A program made the translations under genes and the position numbers. Below, one piece after another: positions 1 through 14,802 of a stretch of DNA of 64,000 nt. This stretch comes from Diabrotica undecimpunctata (taxonomy: Eukaryota > Arthropoda > Insecta > Coleoptera > Chrysomelidae). The DNA lies in contig NC_092808.1 in the NCBI RefSeq assembly GCF_040954645.1, forward strand, positions 16,421,883 through 16,485,882, given 5' to 3'. Position 1 is the stretch's first letter; the number at the start of each line of letters is the position of its first letter. The notes under the pieces were generated by a model that was not told the origin of the DNA, ran no database searches, and saw nothing but the letters and a program-made list of their open reading frames with translations.

Positions 1-961
1 CCAGCAAATACAGACATTCAAGTGGAAATTTTTCTCACAAACCGTTAGATGTAGGAAAATTCTGAGTATGTCAGAAGAACGAGCAGCCAATTTTATGTAG
101 GAAATGTCCATTTGTTTGACTCAAGGACCAAAATTGACTCCAAAATAGCCGATTAACGAAATTTGATAAAAATCCAATGGTCTACAGTTTTTTCGATTTT
201 CCGGCAAAACGGTGCATAATTTCTAGCCACATGTTAATTTCCTTTTAAACAGCAAGTCACCCTTAATCGAAATAATTCAAATTTCAAACAAAATATACAC
301 TTTTAATTTTCTCGAAATTTTCAGCAAATACATACATCCAAGTGGAAATTTTTCTCACGAACAGTTAGACGTAGGAAAATTCTGAGTATGGCAGAAGAAC
401 GAGCGGCCAATTTTATGTAGAAAATGTCCATTCGCTTGACTTTCGGACCAAAATTGACGCCAATATAGCCGATTAACCAAATTTGATAAAAATCCAATGG
501 TCTACAGTTTTTTCGATTTTCCGGCAAAACGGTGCATAATTGCTGGACACGTGTTTAGATTTTTTTATTCGGCAAGTCACCCTTAATCGAAATAATTCAA
601 ATTTCAAACAAAATATACACTTTTAATTTTCTCGAAATTTTCAGCAAATACATACATCCAAGTGGAAATTTTTCTCACGATCGGTTAGGTGTAGAAAAAT
701 TCTGAGTATGGCAGAAGAACAAGCGGCCAATTTTATGTAAGAAATGTCTATTCGCTTGACTCTCGGACCAAAATTGACGCCAAAATAGCCAATTAACGAA
801 ATTTGGAAAAAATCCAATGGTCTACAGTTTTTTCGATTTTCCGGCAAAACGGTGCATAATTTCTGAACATGTGTTAAGATTTTTTTATTCAGCAAGTCAC
901 CCTTAATCGAAATAATTCAAATTTCAAACAAAATATTCACTTTTAATTTTCATGAAATTTT

Positions 962-1435
962 CAGCAAATACAGACATCCAAGTGGAAATTTTTCTCACGA
1001 ACCGTTAGATGTAGGAAAATTCTGAGTATGGCAGAAGAACGAGCGGCCAATTTTATGTAGGAAATGTCCATTCGCTTGACTCTCGGACCAAAATTGACGC
1101 CAATATAGCCGATTGACCAAATTTGATAAAAATCTAAGGGTACCCCCTTGGAAAACTTTTTCCAAATTTTTCAAAAAAAAAAAATTTGTTTAATGTTTTG
1201 GTACATGCACTTGGTCCAGCTTATTCCAAACATGTGTTTTTTTCTGATCCCTTAACCCCAGTTTGCCGGAAAAGAGGAAAAATCGAATTAAAAACTCTAC
1301 AGTTTTTTGATTTTCCGGCAAAACGGTGCATAATTTTTAACCACATGTTTAGATTTTTTTAATCAGCAAGTCACCCTTAATCGAAATAATTCAAATTTCA
1401 AACAAAATATACACTTTTAATTTTCTCGAAATTTT
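962..1435. repeat. Long satellite monomer (example), with extra 154-bp block
   Basis: First complete long unit. It matches the short unit up to AAAAATCC(A) near 1133. An extra block of about 154 bp then follows before the shared TCTACAGTTTTTT. The block opens with a near-palindrome around a GGTACC core (about 1135-1152), then an A run of variable length (8-15 in different copies), and carries GTTTGCCGGAAAA (about 1261). That stretch is inverted relative to TTTTCCGGCAAAAC (about 1311) just past the block. Downstream of the block long units usually read TTTAACCACATG where many short units read TCTGGCCACGTG, so the two types differ beyond the block itself. Some short units also carry the former version, which points to exchange between types. 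Confidence 0.9.
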
Positions 1436-4400
1436 CAGCAAATACATACATCCAAGTGGAAATTTTTCTCACGAACCGTTAGATGTAGGAAAATTCTGAG
1501 TATGGCAGAAGAACGAGCGGCCAATTTTATGTAGGAAATGTCCATTCGCTTGACTCTCGGACCAAAATTGACGCCAAAATAGCCGATTAACGAAATTTGA
1601 TAAAAATCCAATGGTCTACAGTTTTTCGATTTTCCGGCAAAACGGTGCATAATTTCTGGCCACGTGTTTATATTTTTTTATTCAGCAAGCCATCCTTAAT
1701 CGAATTAATTCAAATTTCAAACAAAATATTCACTTTTAATTTTCATGAAATTTTCAGCAAATACACACATCCAAGTGGAAATTTTTCTCACGAACCGTAA
1801 GATATAGGAAAATTCTGAGTATGGCAGAAGAACGAGCGGCCAATTTTATGTAGGAAATGTCCATTCGCTTGACTCTCGGACCAAAATTGACGCCAAAATA
1901 GCCGATTAACGAAATTTGATAAAAATCCAATGGTCTACAGTTTTTTCGATTTTCCGGCAAAACGGTGCATAATTTTTAACCACATGTTTAGATTTTTTTA
2001 ATCAGCAAGTCACCCTTAATCGAAATAATTCAAATTTCAAACAAAATATACACTTTTAATTTTCTCGAAATTTTCAGCAAATACATACATCCAAGTGGAA
2101 ATTTTTCTCACGAACCGTTAGATGTATAAAAATTTTGAGTATGGCAGAAGAACGAGCGGCCAATTTTATGTAGGAAATGTCCATTCGCTTGACTCTCGGA
2201 CCAAAATTGACGCCAAAATAGCCGATTTACGAAATTTAATAAAAATCCAATGGTCTACAGTTTTTCGATTTTCCGGCAAAACGGTGCATAATTTCTGGCC
2301 ACGTGTTTATTTTTTTTTATTCAGCAAATCATTCTTAATCGAAATAATTCAAATTTCAAACAAAATATTCACTTTTAATTTTCATGAAATTTTCAGCAAA
2401 TACAGACATCCAAGTGGAAATTTTTCTCACGAACCGTTAGATGTAGGAAAATTCTGAGTATGGCAGAAGAACGAGCGGCCAATTTTATGTAGGAAATGTC
2501 CATTCGCTTGACTCTCGGACCAAAATTGACGCCAATATAGCCGATTGACCAAATTTGATAAAAATCCAAGGGTACCCCCTTGGAAAACTTTTTCCAAATT
2601 TTTCAAAAAAAAAAAATTTGTTTAATGTTTTGGTACATGCACTTGGTCCAGCTTATTCCAAACATGTGTTTTTTTCTGATCCCTTAACCCCAGTTTGCCG
2701 GAAAAGAGGAAAAATCGAATTAAAAACTCTACAGTTTTTTGATTTTCCGGCAAAACGGTGCATAATTTTTAACCACATGTTTAGATTTTTTTAATCAGCA
2801 AGTCACCCTTAATCGAAATAATTCAAATTTCAAACAAAATATACACTTTTAATTTTCTCGAAATTTTCAGCAAATACATACATCCAAGTGGAAATTTTTC
2901 TCACGAACCGTTAGGTGTAGGAAAATTCTGAGTATGGCAGAAGAACGAGCGGCCAATTTTATGTAGGAAATGTCCATTCGCTTGACTCTCGGACCAAAAT
3001 TGACGCCAAAATAGCCGATTAACGAAATTTGATAAAAATCCAATGGTCTACAGTTTTTTCGATTTTCCGGCAAAACGGTGAATAATTTCTGAACACGTGT
3101 TTAGATTTTTTTATTCAGCAAGTCACCCTTAATCGAAATAATTCAAATTTCAAACAAAATATTCACTTTTAATTTTCATGAAATTTTCAGCAAATACATA
3201 CATCCAAGTGGAAATTTTTCTCACGAACCGTTAGATGTAGGAAAATTCTGAGTATGGCAGAAGAACGAGCGGCCAATTTTATGTAGGAAATGTCCATTCG
3301 CTTGACTCTCGGACCAAAATTGACGCCAAAATAGCCGATTAACGAAATTTGATAAAAATCCAATGGTCTACAGTTTTTCGATTTTCCGGCAAAACGGTGC
3401 ATAATTTCTGGCCACGTGTTTATATTTTTTTATTCAGCAAGCCATCCTTAATCGAATTAATTCAAATTTCAAACAAAATATTCACTTTTAATTTTCATGA
3501 AATTTTCAGCAAATACACACATCCAAGTGGAAATTTTTCTCACGAACCGTAAGATATAGGAAAATTCTGAGTATGGCAGAAGAACGAGCGGCCAATTTTA
3601 TGTAGGAAATGTCCATTCGCTTGACTCTCGGACCAAAATTGACGCCAAAATAGCCGATTAACGAAATTTGATAAAAATCCAATGGTCTACAGTTTTTTCG
3701 ATTTTCCGGCAAAACGGTGCATAATTTTTAACCACATGTTTACATTTTTTTAATCAGCAAGTCACCCTTAATCGAAATAATTCAAATTTCAAACAAAATA
3801 TACACTTTTAATTTTCTCGAAATTTTCAGCAAATACATACATCCAAGTGGAAATTTTTCTCACGAACCGTTAGATGTATAAAAATTCTGAGTATGGCAGA
3901 AGAACGAGCGGCCAATTTTATGTAGGAAATGTCCATTCGCTTGACTCTCGGACCAAAATTGACGCCAAAATAGCCGATTTACGAAATTTAATAAAAATCC
4001 AATGGTCTACAGTTTTTCGATTTTCCGGCAAAACGGTGCATAATTTCTGGCCACGTGTTTATATTTTTTTATTCAGCAAGTCATCCTTAATCGAAATAAT
4101 TCAAATTTCAAACAAAATATTCACTTTTAATTTTCATGAAATTTTCAGCAAATACAGACATCCAAGTGGAAATTTTTCTCACGAACCGTTAGATATAGGA
4201 AAATTCTGAGTATGGCAGAAGAACCAGCGGCCAATTTTATGTAGGAAATGTCCATTCGCTTGACTCTCGGACCAAAATTGACGCCAATATAGCCGATTGA
4301 CCAAATTTGATAAAAATCCAAGGGTACCCCCTTGGAAAATTTTTTCCAAATTTTTCAAAAAAAAAAATTTGTTTAATGTTTTGGTACATGCACTTGGTCC

Positions 4401-4618
4401 AGCTTATTCCAAACATGTGTTTTTTTCTGATCCCTTAACCCCAGTTTGCCGGAAAACAGGAAAAATCGAATTAAAAACTCTACAGTTTTTTGATTTTCCG
4501 GCAAAACGGTGCATAATTTTTAACCACATGCTTATATTTTTTTATTCAGCAAGTCACCCTAAATCGAAATAATTCAAATTTCAAACAAAATATTCACTTT
4601 TAATTTTCATGAAATTTT
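1436..4618. repeat. Higher-order repeat, two copies of a 1752-bp block
   Basis: Units at 1436, 1755, 2075 and 2394L recur at 3188, 3507, 3827 and 4146L, each shifted by exactly 1752 bp. The shared open frames encode identical or nearly identical peptides in both copies. The block contains four short units and one long unit (unit 2868 closes the first copy). The second copy is followed directly by another long unit at 4619, which breaks the pattern. Confidence 0.85.
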
Positions 4619-6358
4619 CAGCAAATACAGACATCCAATTGGAAATTTTTCTCACGAACCGTTAGATGTAGGAAAATTCTGAGTATGGCAGAAGAACGAG
4701 CGGCCCATTTTATGTAGGAAATGTCCATTCGCTTGACTCTCGGACCAAAATTGACGCCAATATAGCCGATTGACCAAATTTGATAAAAATCCAAGGGTAC
4801 CCCCTTGGCAAATTTTTTCCAAATTTTTCAAAAAAAAAAATTTGTTTAATGTTTTGGTACATGCACTTGGTTCAGCTTATTCCAAATCTGTGTTTTTTTC
4901 TGATCCCTTAACCCCAGTTTGCCGGAAAAGAGGAAAAATCGAATTAAAAAATCTACAGTTTTTTTGATTTTCCGGCAAAACGGTGCATAATTTTTAACCA
5001 CATGTTTAGATTTTTTTAATCAGCAAGTCACCCTTAATCGAAATAATTCAAATTTCAAACAAAATATACACTTTTAATTTTCTCGAAATTTTCAGCAAAT
5101 ACATACATCCAAGTGGAAATTTTTCTCACGAACCGTTAGATGTAGGAAAATTCTGAGTATGGCAGAAGAACGAGCGGCCAATTTTATGTAGGAAATGTCC
5201 ATTCGCTTGACTCTCGGACCAAAATTGACGCCAAAATAGCCGATTTACGAAATTTAATAAAAATCCAATGGTCTACAGTTTTTCGATTTTCCGGCAAAAC
5301 GGTGCATAATTTCTGGCCACGTGTTTATATTTTTTTATTCAGCAAGTCATACTTAATCGAAATAATTCAAATTTCAAACAAAATATTCACTTTTAATTTT
5401 CATGAAATTTTCAGCAAATACAGACATCCAAGTGGAAATTTTTCTCACGAACCGTTAGATATAGGAAAATTCTGAGTATGGCAGAAGAACGAGCGGCCAA
5501 TTTTATGTAGGAAATGTCCATTCGCTTGACTCTCGGACCAAAATTGACGCCAATATAGCCGATTGACCAAATTTGATAAAAATCCAAGGGTACCCCCTTG
5601 GAAAATTTTTTCCAAATTTTTCAAAAAAAAAATTTGTTTAATGTTTTGGTACATGCACTTGGTCCAGCTTATTCCAAACATGTGTTTTTTTCTGATCCCT
5701 TAACCCCAGTTTGCCGGAAAACAGGAAAAATCGAATTAAAAACTGTACAGTTTTTTGATTTTCCGGCAAAACGGTGCATAATTTTGAACCACATGTTTAG
5801 ATTTTTTAATCAGCAAGTCACCCTTAATCGAAATAATTCAAATTTAGAACAAAATATACACTTTTAATTTTCTCGAAATTTTCAGCACATACATACATCC
5901 AAGTGGAAATTTTTCTCACGAACCGTTAGATGTAGGAAAATTCTGAGTATGGCAGAAGAACGAGCGGCCAATTTTATGTAGGAAATGTCCATTCGCTTGA
6001 CTCTCGGACCAAAATTGACGCCAATATAGCCGATTGACCAAATTTGATAAAAATCCAAGGGTACCCCCTTGGAAAATTTTTTCCAAATTTTTCAAAAAAA
6101 AAAAAATTTGTTTAATGTTTTGGTACATGCACTTGGTCCAGCTTATTCCAAACATGTGTTTTTTTCTGATCCCTTAACCCCAGTTTGCCGGAAAAGAGGA
6201 AAAATCGAATTAAAAAATCTACAGTTTTTTTGATTTTCCGGCAAAACGGTGAATAATTTTTAACCACATGTTTATATTTTTTTATTCAGCAAGTCACCCT
6301 TAATCGAAATAATTCAAATTTCAAACAAAATATTCACTTTTAATTTTCATGAAATTTT
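4619..6358. repeat. Satellite block L-S-L-L, copy 1
   Basis: Unit order long-short-long-long, repeated at 10027-11770 with a shift of 5408-5410 bp. The shared rare variants CAGCACATA at 5883 and 11293 and GTGAATAATTTTTAACC at the end of the last long unit show that this is a true block copy. Confidence 0.8.
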
Positions 6359-6678
6359 CAGCAAATACAGACATCCAAGTGGAAATTTTTGTCACGAACC
6401 GTTAGATGTAGAAAAATTCTGAGTATGGCAGAAGAACGAGCGGCCAATTTTATGTAGGAAATGTCCATTTGCTTGACTCTCGGACCAAAATTGACGCCAA
6501 TATAGCCGATTGACCAAATTTGATAAAAATCCAATGGTCTACAGTTTTTTCGATTTTCCGGCAAAACGGTGCATAATTTCTGAACACGTGTTTAGATTTT
6601 TTTAATAAGCAAGTCACCCTTAATCGAAATAATTCAAATTTCAAACAAAATATACACTTTTAATTTTCTCGAAATTTT

Positions 6679-9233
6679 CAGCAAATACATACATCCAAGT
6701 GGAAATTTTTCTCACGAACGGTTAGGTGTAGAAAAATTCTGAGTATGGCAGAAGAACAAGCGGCCAATTTTATGTAAGAAATGTCTATTCGCTTGACTCT
6801 CGGACCATAATTGACGCCAAAATATAGCCGATTAACGAAATTTGATAAAAATCCAATGGTCTACAGTTTTTTCGATTTTCCGGCAAAACGGTGCATAATT
6901 TCTAGCCACATGTTAATTTCTATTTAAACAGCAAGTCACGCTAAATCGAAATAATTCAAATTTCAAACAAAATATTCACTTTTAATTTTCACGAAATTTT
7001 CAGCAAATACATACATCCAAGTGGAAATTTTTCTCACGAACGGTTAGGTGTAGAAAAATTCTGAGTATGGCAGAAGAACAAGCGGCCAATTTTATGTAAG
7101 AAATGTCTATTCGCTTGACTCTCGGACCATAATTGACGCCAAAATATAGCCGATTAACGAAATTTGATAAAAATCCAATGGTCTACAGTTTTTTCGATTT
7201 TCCGGCAAAACGGTGCATAATTTCTGGCCACGTGTTTATATTTTTTTATTCAGCAAGTCACCCTTAATCGAAATAATTCAACTTTCAAACAAAATATTCA
7301 CTTTTAATTTTCATGAAATTTTCAGCAAATACAGACATCCAAGTGGAAATTTTTCTCACGAACCGTTAGATGTAGGAAAATTCTGAGTATGGCAGAAGAA
7401 CGAGCGGCCAATTTTATGTAGGAAATGTCCATTTGCTTGACTCTCGGACCAAAATTGACGCCAATATAGCCGATTGACCAAATTTGATAAAAATCCAAGG
7501 GTACCCCCTTGGAAAATTTTTTCCAAATTTTTCAAAAAAAAAAAATTTGTTTAATGTTTTGGTACATGCACTTGGTCCAGCTTATTCCAAACATGTGTTT
7601 TTTTCTGATCCCTTAACCCCAGTTTGCCGGAAAAGAGGAAAAATCGAATTAAAAAATCTACAGTTTTTTTGATTTTCCGGCAAAACGGTGCATAATTTTT
7701 AACGACATGTTTAGATTTTTTTAATAAGCAAGTCACCCTTAATCGAAATAATTCAAATTTCAAACAAAATATACACTTTTAATTTTCTCGAAATTTTCAG
7801 CAAATACATACATCCAAGTGGAAATTTTTCTCACGAACGGTTAGGTGTAGAAAAATTCTGAGTATGGCAGAAGAACAAGCGGCCAATTTTATGTAAGAAA
7901 TGTCTATTCGCTTGACTCTCGGACCATAATTGACGCCAAAATATAGCCGATTAACGAAATTTGATAAAAATCCAATGGTCTACAGTTTTTTCGATTTTCG
8001 GCAAAACGGTGCATAATTTCTAGCCACATGTTAATTTCTATTTAAACAGCAAGTCACCCTAAATCGAAATAATTCAAATTTCAAACAAATATTCACTTTT
8101 AATTTTCACGAAATTTTCAGCAAATACATACATCCAAGTGGAAATTTTTCTCACGAACGGTTAGGTGTAGAAAAATTCTGAGTATGGCAGAGGAACAAGC
8201 GGCCAATTTTATGTAAGAAATGTCTATTCGCTTGACTCTCGGACCATAATTGACGCCAAAATATAGCCGATTAACGAAATTTGATAAAAATCCAATGGTC
8301 TACAGTTTTTTCGATTTTCCGGCAAAACGGTGCATAATTTCTGGCCACGTGTTTATATTTTTTTATTCAGCAAGTCACCCTTAATCGAAATAATTCAACT
8401 TTCAAACAAAATATTCACTTTTAATTTTCATGAAATTTTCAGCAAATACAGACATCCAAGTGGAAATTTTTCTCACGAACCGTTAGATGTAGGAAAATTC
8501 TGAGTATGGCAGAAGAACGAGCGGCCAATTTTATGTAGGAAATGTCCATTTGCTTGACTCTCGGACCAAAATTGACGCCAATATAGCCGATTGACCAAAT
8601 TTGATAAAAATCCAAGGGTACCCCCTTGGAAAATTTTTTCCAAATTTTCCAAAAAAAAAAAATTTGTTTAATGTTTTGGTACATGCACTTGGTCCAGCTT
8701 ATTCCTAACATGTGTTTTTTTCTGATCCCTCAACCCCAGTTTGCCGGAAAAGAGGAAAAATCAAATTAAAAAATCTACAGTTTTTTTGATTTTCCGGCAA
8801 AACGGTGCATAATTTTTCACCACATGTTTAGATTTTTTTAATCAGCAAGTCACCCTTAATCGAAATAATTCAAATTTCAAACAAAATATACACTTTTAAT
8901 TTTCTCGAAATTTTCAGCAAATACATACATCCAAGTGGAAATTTTTCTCACGAACGGTTAGGTGTAGAAAAATTCTGAGTATGGCAGAAGAACAAGCGGC
9001 CAATTTTATGTAAGAAATGTCCATTTGCTTGTCTCTCGGACCAAAATTGACTCCAAAATAGCCGATTAACGAAATTTGATAAAAATCCAATGGTCTACAG
9101 TTTTTCGATTTTCCGGCAAAACGGTGCATAATTTCTGGCCACGTGTTTATATTTTTTTATTCAGCAAGTCATCCTTAATCGAAATAATTCAAATTTCAAA
9201 CAAAATATTCACTTTTAATTTTCATGAAATTTT
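6679..9233. repeat. Satellite block of 2.55 kb, copy 1
   Basis: Units 6679, 7001, 7323L, 7798, 8118, 8440L and 8915 match units 13040-15596 at a shift of 6361-6363 bp. Both copies share private variants: ACCATAATTGACGCC, the AATATAGCC two-base insertion giving 322-bp units, and TTCCTAACATG in the long unit. Copy 1 has two small deletions in unit 7798 (near 7998 and 8088). Confidence 0.85.
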
Positions 9234-10026
9234 CAGCAAATACAGACATCCAAGTGGAAATTTTTCTCACGAACCGTTAGATATAGGAAAATTCTGAGTA
9301 TGGCAGAAGAACGAGCGGCCAATTTTATGTAGGAAATGTCCATTCGTTTGACTCTCGGACCAAAATTGACGCCAAAATAGCCGATTAACGAAATTTGATA
9401 AAAATCCAATGGTCTACAGTTTTTTTGATTTTCCGGCAAAACGGTGCATAATTTTTAACCACATGCTTATATTTTTTTATTCAGCAAGTCACCCTTAATC
9501 GAAATAATTCAAATTTCAAACAAAATATTCACTTTTAATTTTCATGAAATTTTCAGCAAATACAGACATCCAATTGGAAATTTTTCTCACGAACCGTTAG
9601 ATGTAGGAAAATTCTGAGTATGGCAGAAGAACGAGCGGCCAATTTTATGTAGGAAATGTCCATTCGCTTGACTCTCGGACCAAAATTGACGCCAATATAG
9701 CCGATTGACCAAATTTGATAAAAATCCAAGGGTACCCCCTTGGCAAATTTTTTCCAAATTTTTCAAAAAAAAAAATTTGTTTAATGTTTTGGTGCATGCA
9801 CTTGGTTCAGCTTATTCCAAATCTGTGTTTTTTTCTGATCCCTTAACCCCAGTTTGCCGGAAAAGAGGAAAATCGAATTAAAAAATCTACAGTTTTTTTG
9901 ATTTTCCGGCAAAACGGTGCATAATTTTTAACCACATGTTTAGATTTTTTTAATCAGCAAGTCACCCTTAATCGAAATAATTCAAATTTCAAACAAAATA
10001 TACACTTTTAATTTTCTCGAAATTTT

Positions 10027-11770
10027 CAGCAAATACATACATCCAAGTGGAAATTTTTCTCACGAACCGTTAGATGTAGGAAAATTCTGAGTATGGCAGA
10101 AGAACGAGCGGCCAATTTTATGTAGGAAATGTCCATTCGCTTGACTCTCGGACCAAAATTGACGCCAATATAGCCGATTGACCAAATTTGATAAAAATCC
10201 AAGGGTACCCCCTTGGCAAATTTTTTCCAAATTTTTCAAAAAAAAAAAATTTGTTTAATGTTTTGGTACATGCACTTGGTTCAGCTTATTCCAAATCTGT
10301 GTTTTTTTCTGATCCCTTAACCCCAGTTTGCCGGAAAAGAGGAAAAATCGAATTAAAAAATCTACAGTTTTTTTGATTTTCCGGCAAAACGGTGCATAAT
10401 TTTTAACCACATGTTTAGATTTTTTTAATCAGCAAGTCACCCTTAATCGAAATAATTCAAATTTCAAACAAAATATACACTTTTAATTTTCTCGAAATTT
10501 TCAGCAAATACATACATCCAAGTGGAAATTTTTCTCACGAACCGTTAGATGTAGGAAAATTCTGAGTATGGCAGAAGAACGAGCGGCCAATTTTATGTAG
10601 GAAATGTCCATTCGCTTGACTCTCGGACCAAAATTGACGCCAAAATAGCCGATTTACGAAATTTAATAAAAATCCAATGGTCTGCAGTTTTTCGATTTTC
10701 CGGCAAAACGGTGCATAATTTCTGGCCACGTGTTTATATTTTTTTATTCAGCAAGTCATCCTTAATCGAAATAATTCAAATTTCAAACAAAATATTCACT
10801 TTTAATTTTCATGAAATTTTCAGCAAATACAGACATCCAAGTGGAAATTTTTCTCACGAACCGTTAGATATATGAAAATTCTGAGTATGGCAGAAGAACG
10901 AGCGGCCAATTTTATGTAGGAAATGTCCATTCGCTTGACTCTCGGACCAAAATTGACGCCAATATAGCCGATTGACCAAATTTGATAAAAATCCAAGGGT
11001 ACCCCCTTGGAAAATTTTTTCCAAATTTTTCAAAAAAAAAAATTTGTTTAATGTTTTGGTACATGCACTTGGTCCAGCTTATTCCAAACATGTGTTTTTT
11101 TCTGATCCCTTAACCCCAGTTTGCCGGAAAAGAGAAAAAATCGAATTAAAACTCTACAGTTTTTTGATTTTCCGGCAAAACGGTGCATAATTTTGAACCA
11201 CATGTTTAGATTTTTTTAATCAGCAAGTCACCCTTAATCGAAATAATTCAAATTTCAAACAAAATATACACTTTTAATTTTCTCGAAATTTTCAGCACAT
11301 ACATACATCCAAGTGGAAATTTTTCTCACGAACCGTTAGATGTAGGAAAATTCTGAGTATGGCAGAAGAACGAGCGGCCAATTTTATGTAGGAAATGTCC
11401 ATTCGCTTGACTCTCGGACCAAAATTGACGCCAATATAGCCGATTGACCAAATTTGATAAAAATCCAAGGGTACCCCCTTGGAAAATTTTTTCCAAATTT
11501 TTCAAAAAAAAAAAAAAATTTGTTTAATGTTTTGGTACATGCACTTGGTCCAGCTTATTCCAAACATGTGTTTTTTTCTGATCCCTTAACCCCAGTTTGC
11601 CGGAAAAGAGGAAAAATCGAATTAAAAAATCTACAGTTTTTTTGATTTTCCGGCAAAACGGTGAATAATTTTTAACCACATGTTTATATTTTTTTATTCA
11701 GCAAGTCACCCTTAATCGAAATAATTCAAATTTCAAACAAAATATTCACTTTTAATTTTCATGAAATTTT
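10027..11770. repeat. Satellite block L-S-L-L, copy 2
   Basis: Partner of 4619-6358. Unit lengths 475, 319, 472 and 478 match the first copy's 474, 319, 471 and 476, the differences being mainly in A-run length. Confidence 0.8.
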
Positions 11771-12565
11771 CAGCAAATACAGACATCCCATTGGAAATTT
11801 TTCTCACGAACCGTTAGATAAAGGAAAATTCTGAGTATGGCAGAACAACGAGCGGCCAATTTTATGTAGGAAATGTCCATTCGCTTGACTCTCGGACCAA
11901 AATTGACGCCAATATAGCCGATTGACCAAATTTGATAAAAATCCAAGGGTACCCCCTTGGAAAATTTTTTTTCAAATTTTTCAAAAAAAAAAATTTGTTT
12001 AATGTTTTGGTACATGCACTTGGTCCAGCTTATTCCAAACATGTGTTTTTTTCTGATCCCTTAACCCCCGTTTGCCGGAAAAGAGGAAAAATCGAATTAA
12101 AAAATCTACAGTTCTTTTGATTTTCCGGAAAAACGGTGCATAATTTTTAACCACATGTTTAGATTTTTTTAATCAGCAAGTCACCCTTAATCGAAATAAT
12201 TCAAATTTCAAACAAAATATACACTTTTAATTTTCTCGAAATTTTCAGCAAATACATACATCCAAGTGGAAATTTTTCTCACGATCGGTTAGGTGTAGAA
12301 AAATTCTGAGTATGGCAGAAGAACAAGCGGCCAATTTTATGTAAGAAATGTCTATTCGCTTGACTCTCGGACCAAAATTGACGCCAAAATAGTCGATTAA
12401 CGAAATTTGATAAAAATCCAATGGTCTACAGTTTTTTCGATTTTCCGGCAAAACGGTGCATAATTTCTGAACACGTGTTTAGATTTTTTTATTCAGCAAG
12501 TCACCCTTAATCGAAATAATTCAAATTTCAAACAAAATATTCACTTTTAATTTTCATGAAATTTT

Positions 12566-14802
12566 CAGCAAATACAGACATCCAAGTGGAAATTTTTTTC
12601 ACGAACCGTTAGATGTAGAAAAATTCTGAGTATGGCAGAAGAACGAGCGGCCAATTTTATGTAGGAAATGTCCATTTGCTTGACTCTCGGACCAAAATTG
12701 ACGCCAATATAGCCGATTGACCAAATTTGATAAAAATCCAAGGGTACCCCTTGGAAAATTTTTTCCAAATTTTTCAAAAAAAAAAAATTTGTTTAATGTT
12801 TTGGTACATGCACTTGGTCCAGCTTATTCCAAACATGTGTTTTTTTCTGATCCCTTAACCCCAGTTTGCCGGAAAAGAGGAAAAATCGAATTAAAAAATC
12901 TACAGTTTTTTTGATTTTCCGGCAAAACGGTGCATAATTTTTAACGACATGTTTAGATTTTTTTAATAAGCAAGTCACCCTTAATCGAAATAATTCAAAT
13001 TTCAAACAAAATATACACTTTTAATTTTCTCGAAATTTTCAGCAAATACATACATCCAAGTGGAAATTTTTCTCACGAACGGTTAGGTGTAGAAAAATTC
13101 TGAGTATGGCAGAAGAACAAGCGGCCAATTTTATGTAAGAAATGTCTATTCGCTTGACTCTCGGACCATAATTGACGCCAAAATATAGCCGATTAACGAA
13201 ATTTGATAAAAATCCAATGGTCTACAGTTTTTTCGATTTTCCGGCAAAACGGTGCATAATTTCTAGCCACATGTTAATTTCTATTTAAACAGCAAGTCAC
13301 CCTAAATCGAAATAATTCAAATTTCAAACAAAATATTCACTTTTAATTTTCACGAAATTTTCAGCAAATACATACATCCAAGTGGAAATTTTTCTCACGA
13401 ACGGTTAGGTGTAGAAAAATTCTGAGTATGGCAGAAGAACAAGCGGCCAATTTTATGTAAGAAATGTCTATTCGCTTGACTCTCGGACCATAATTGACGC
13501 CAAAATATAGCCGATTAACGAAATTTGATAAAAATCCAATGGTCTACAGTTTTTTCGATTTTCCGGCAAAACGGTGCATAATTTCTGGCCACGTGTTTAT
13601 ATTTTTTTATTCAGCAAGTCACCCTTAATCGAAATAATTCAACTTTCAAACAAAATATTCACTTTTAATTTTCATGAAATTTTCAGCAAATACAGACATC
13701 CAAGTGGAAATTTTTCTCACGAACCGTTAGATGTAGGAAAATTCTGAGTATGGCAGAAGAACGAGCGGCCAATTTTATGTAGGAAATGTCCATTTGCTTG
13801 ACTCTCGGACCAAAATTGACGCCAATATAGCCGATTGACCAAATTTGATATAAATCCAATTGTACCCCCTTGGAAAATTTTTTCCAAATTTTTCAAAAAA
13901 AAAAAATTTGTTTAATGTTTTGGTACATGCACTTGGTCCAGCTTATTCCAAACATGTGTTTTTTTCTGATCCCTTAACCCCAGTTTGCCGGAAAAGAGGA
14001 AAAATCGAATTAAAAAATCTACAGTTTTTTTGATTTTCCGGCAAAACGGTGCATAATTTTTAACGACATGTTTAGATTTTTTTAATAAGCAAGTCACCCT
14101 TAATCGAAATAATTCAAATTTCAAACAAAATATACACTTTTAATTTTCTCGAAATTTTCAGCAAATACATACATCCAAGTGGAAATTTTTCTCACGAACG
14201 GTTAGGTGTAGAAAAATTCTGAGTATGGCAGAAGAACAAGCGGCCAATTTTATGTAAGAAATGTCTATTCGCTTGACTCTCGGACCATAATTGACGCCAA
14301 AATATAGCCGATTAACGAAATTTGATAAAAATCCAATGGTCTACAGTTTTTTCGATTTTCCGGCAAAACGGTGCATAATTTCTAGCCACATGTTAATTTC
14401 TATTTAAACAGCAAGTCACCCTAAATCGAAATAATTCAAATTTCAAACAAAATATTCACTTTTAATTTTCACGAAATTTTCAGCAAATACATACATCCAA
14501 GTGGAAATTTTTCTCACGAACGGTTAGGTGTAGAAAAATTCTGAGTATGGCAGAAGAACAAGCGGCCAATTTTATGTAAGAAATGTCTATTCGCTTGACT
14601 CTCGGACCATAATTGACGCCAAAATATAGCCGATTAACGAAATTTGATAAAAATCCAATGGTCTACAGTTTTTTCGATTTTCCGGCAAAACGGTGCATAA
14701 TTTCTGGCCACGTGTTTATATTTTTTTATTCAGCAAGTCACCCTTAATCGAAATAATTCAACTTTCAAACAAAATATTCACTTTTAATTTTCATGAAATT
14801 TT
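12566..14802. repeat. Tandem pair of 1118-bp L-S-S blocks
   Basis: Units 12566L, 13040 and 13362 are repeated directly at 13684L, 14159 and 14481 (shift 1118-1119 bp). The same trio stands alone at 7323-8439. The 322-bp variant with AATATAGCC is confined to these trios and unit 6679-7001, so they share a recent ancestor. Confidence 0.8.
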
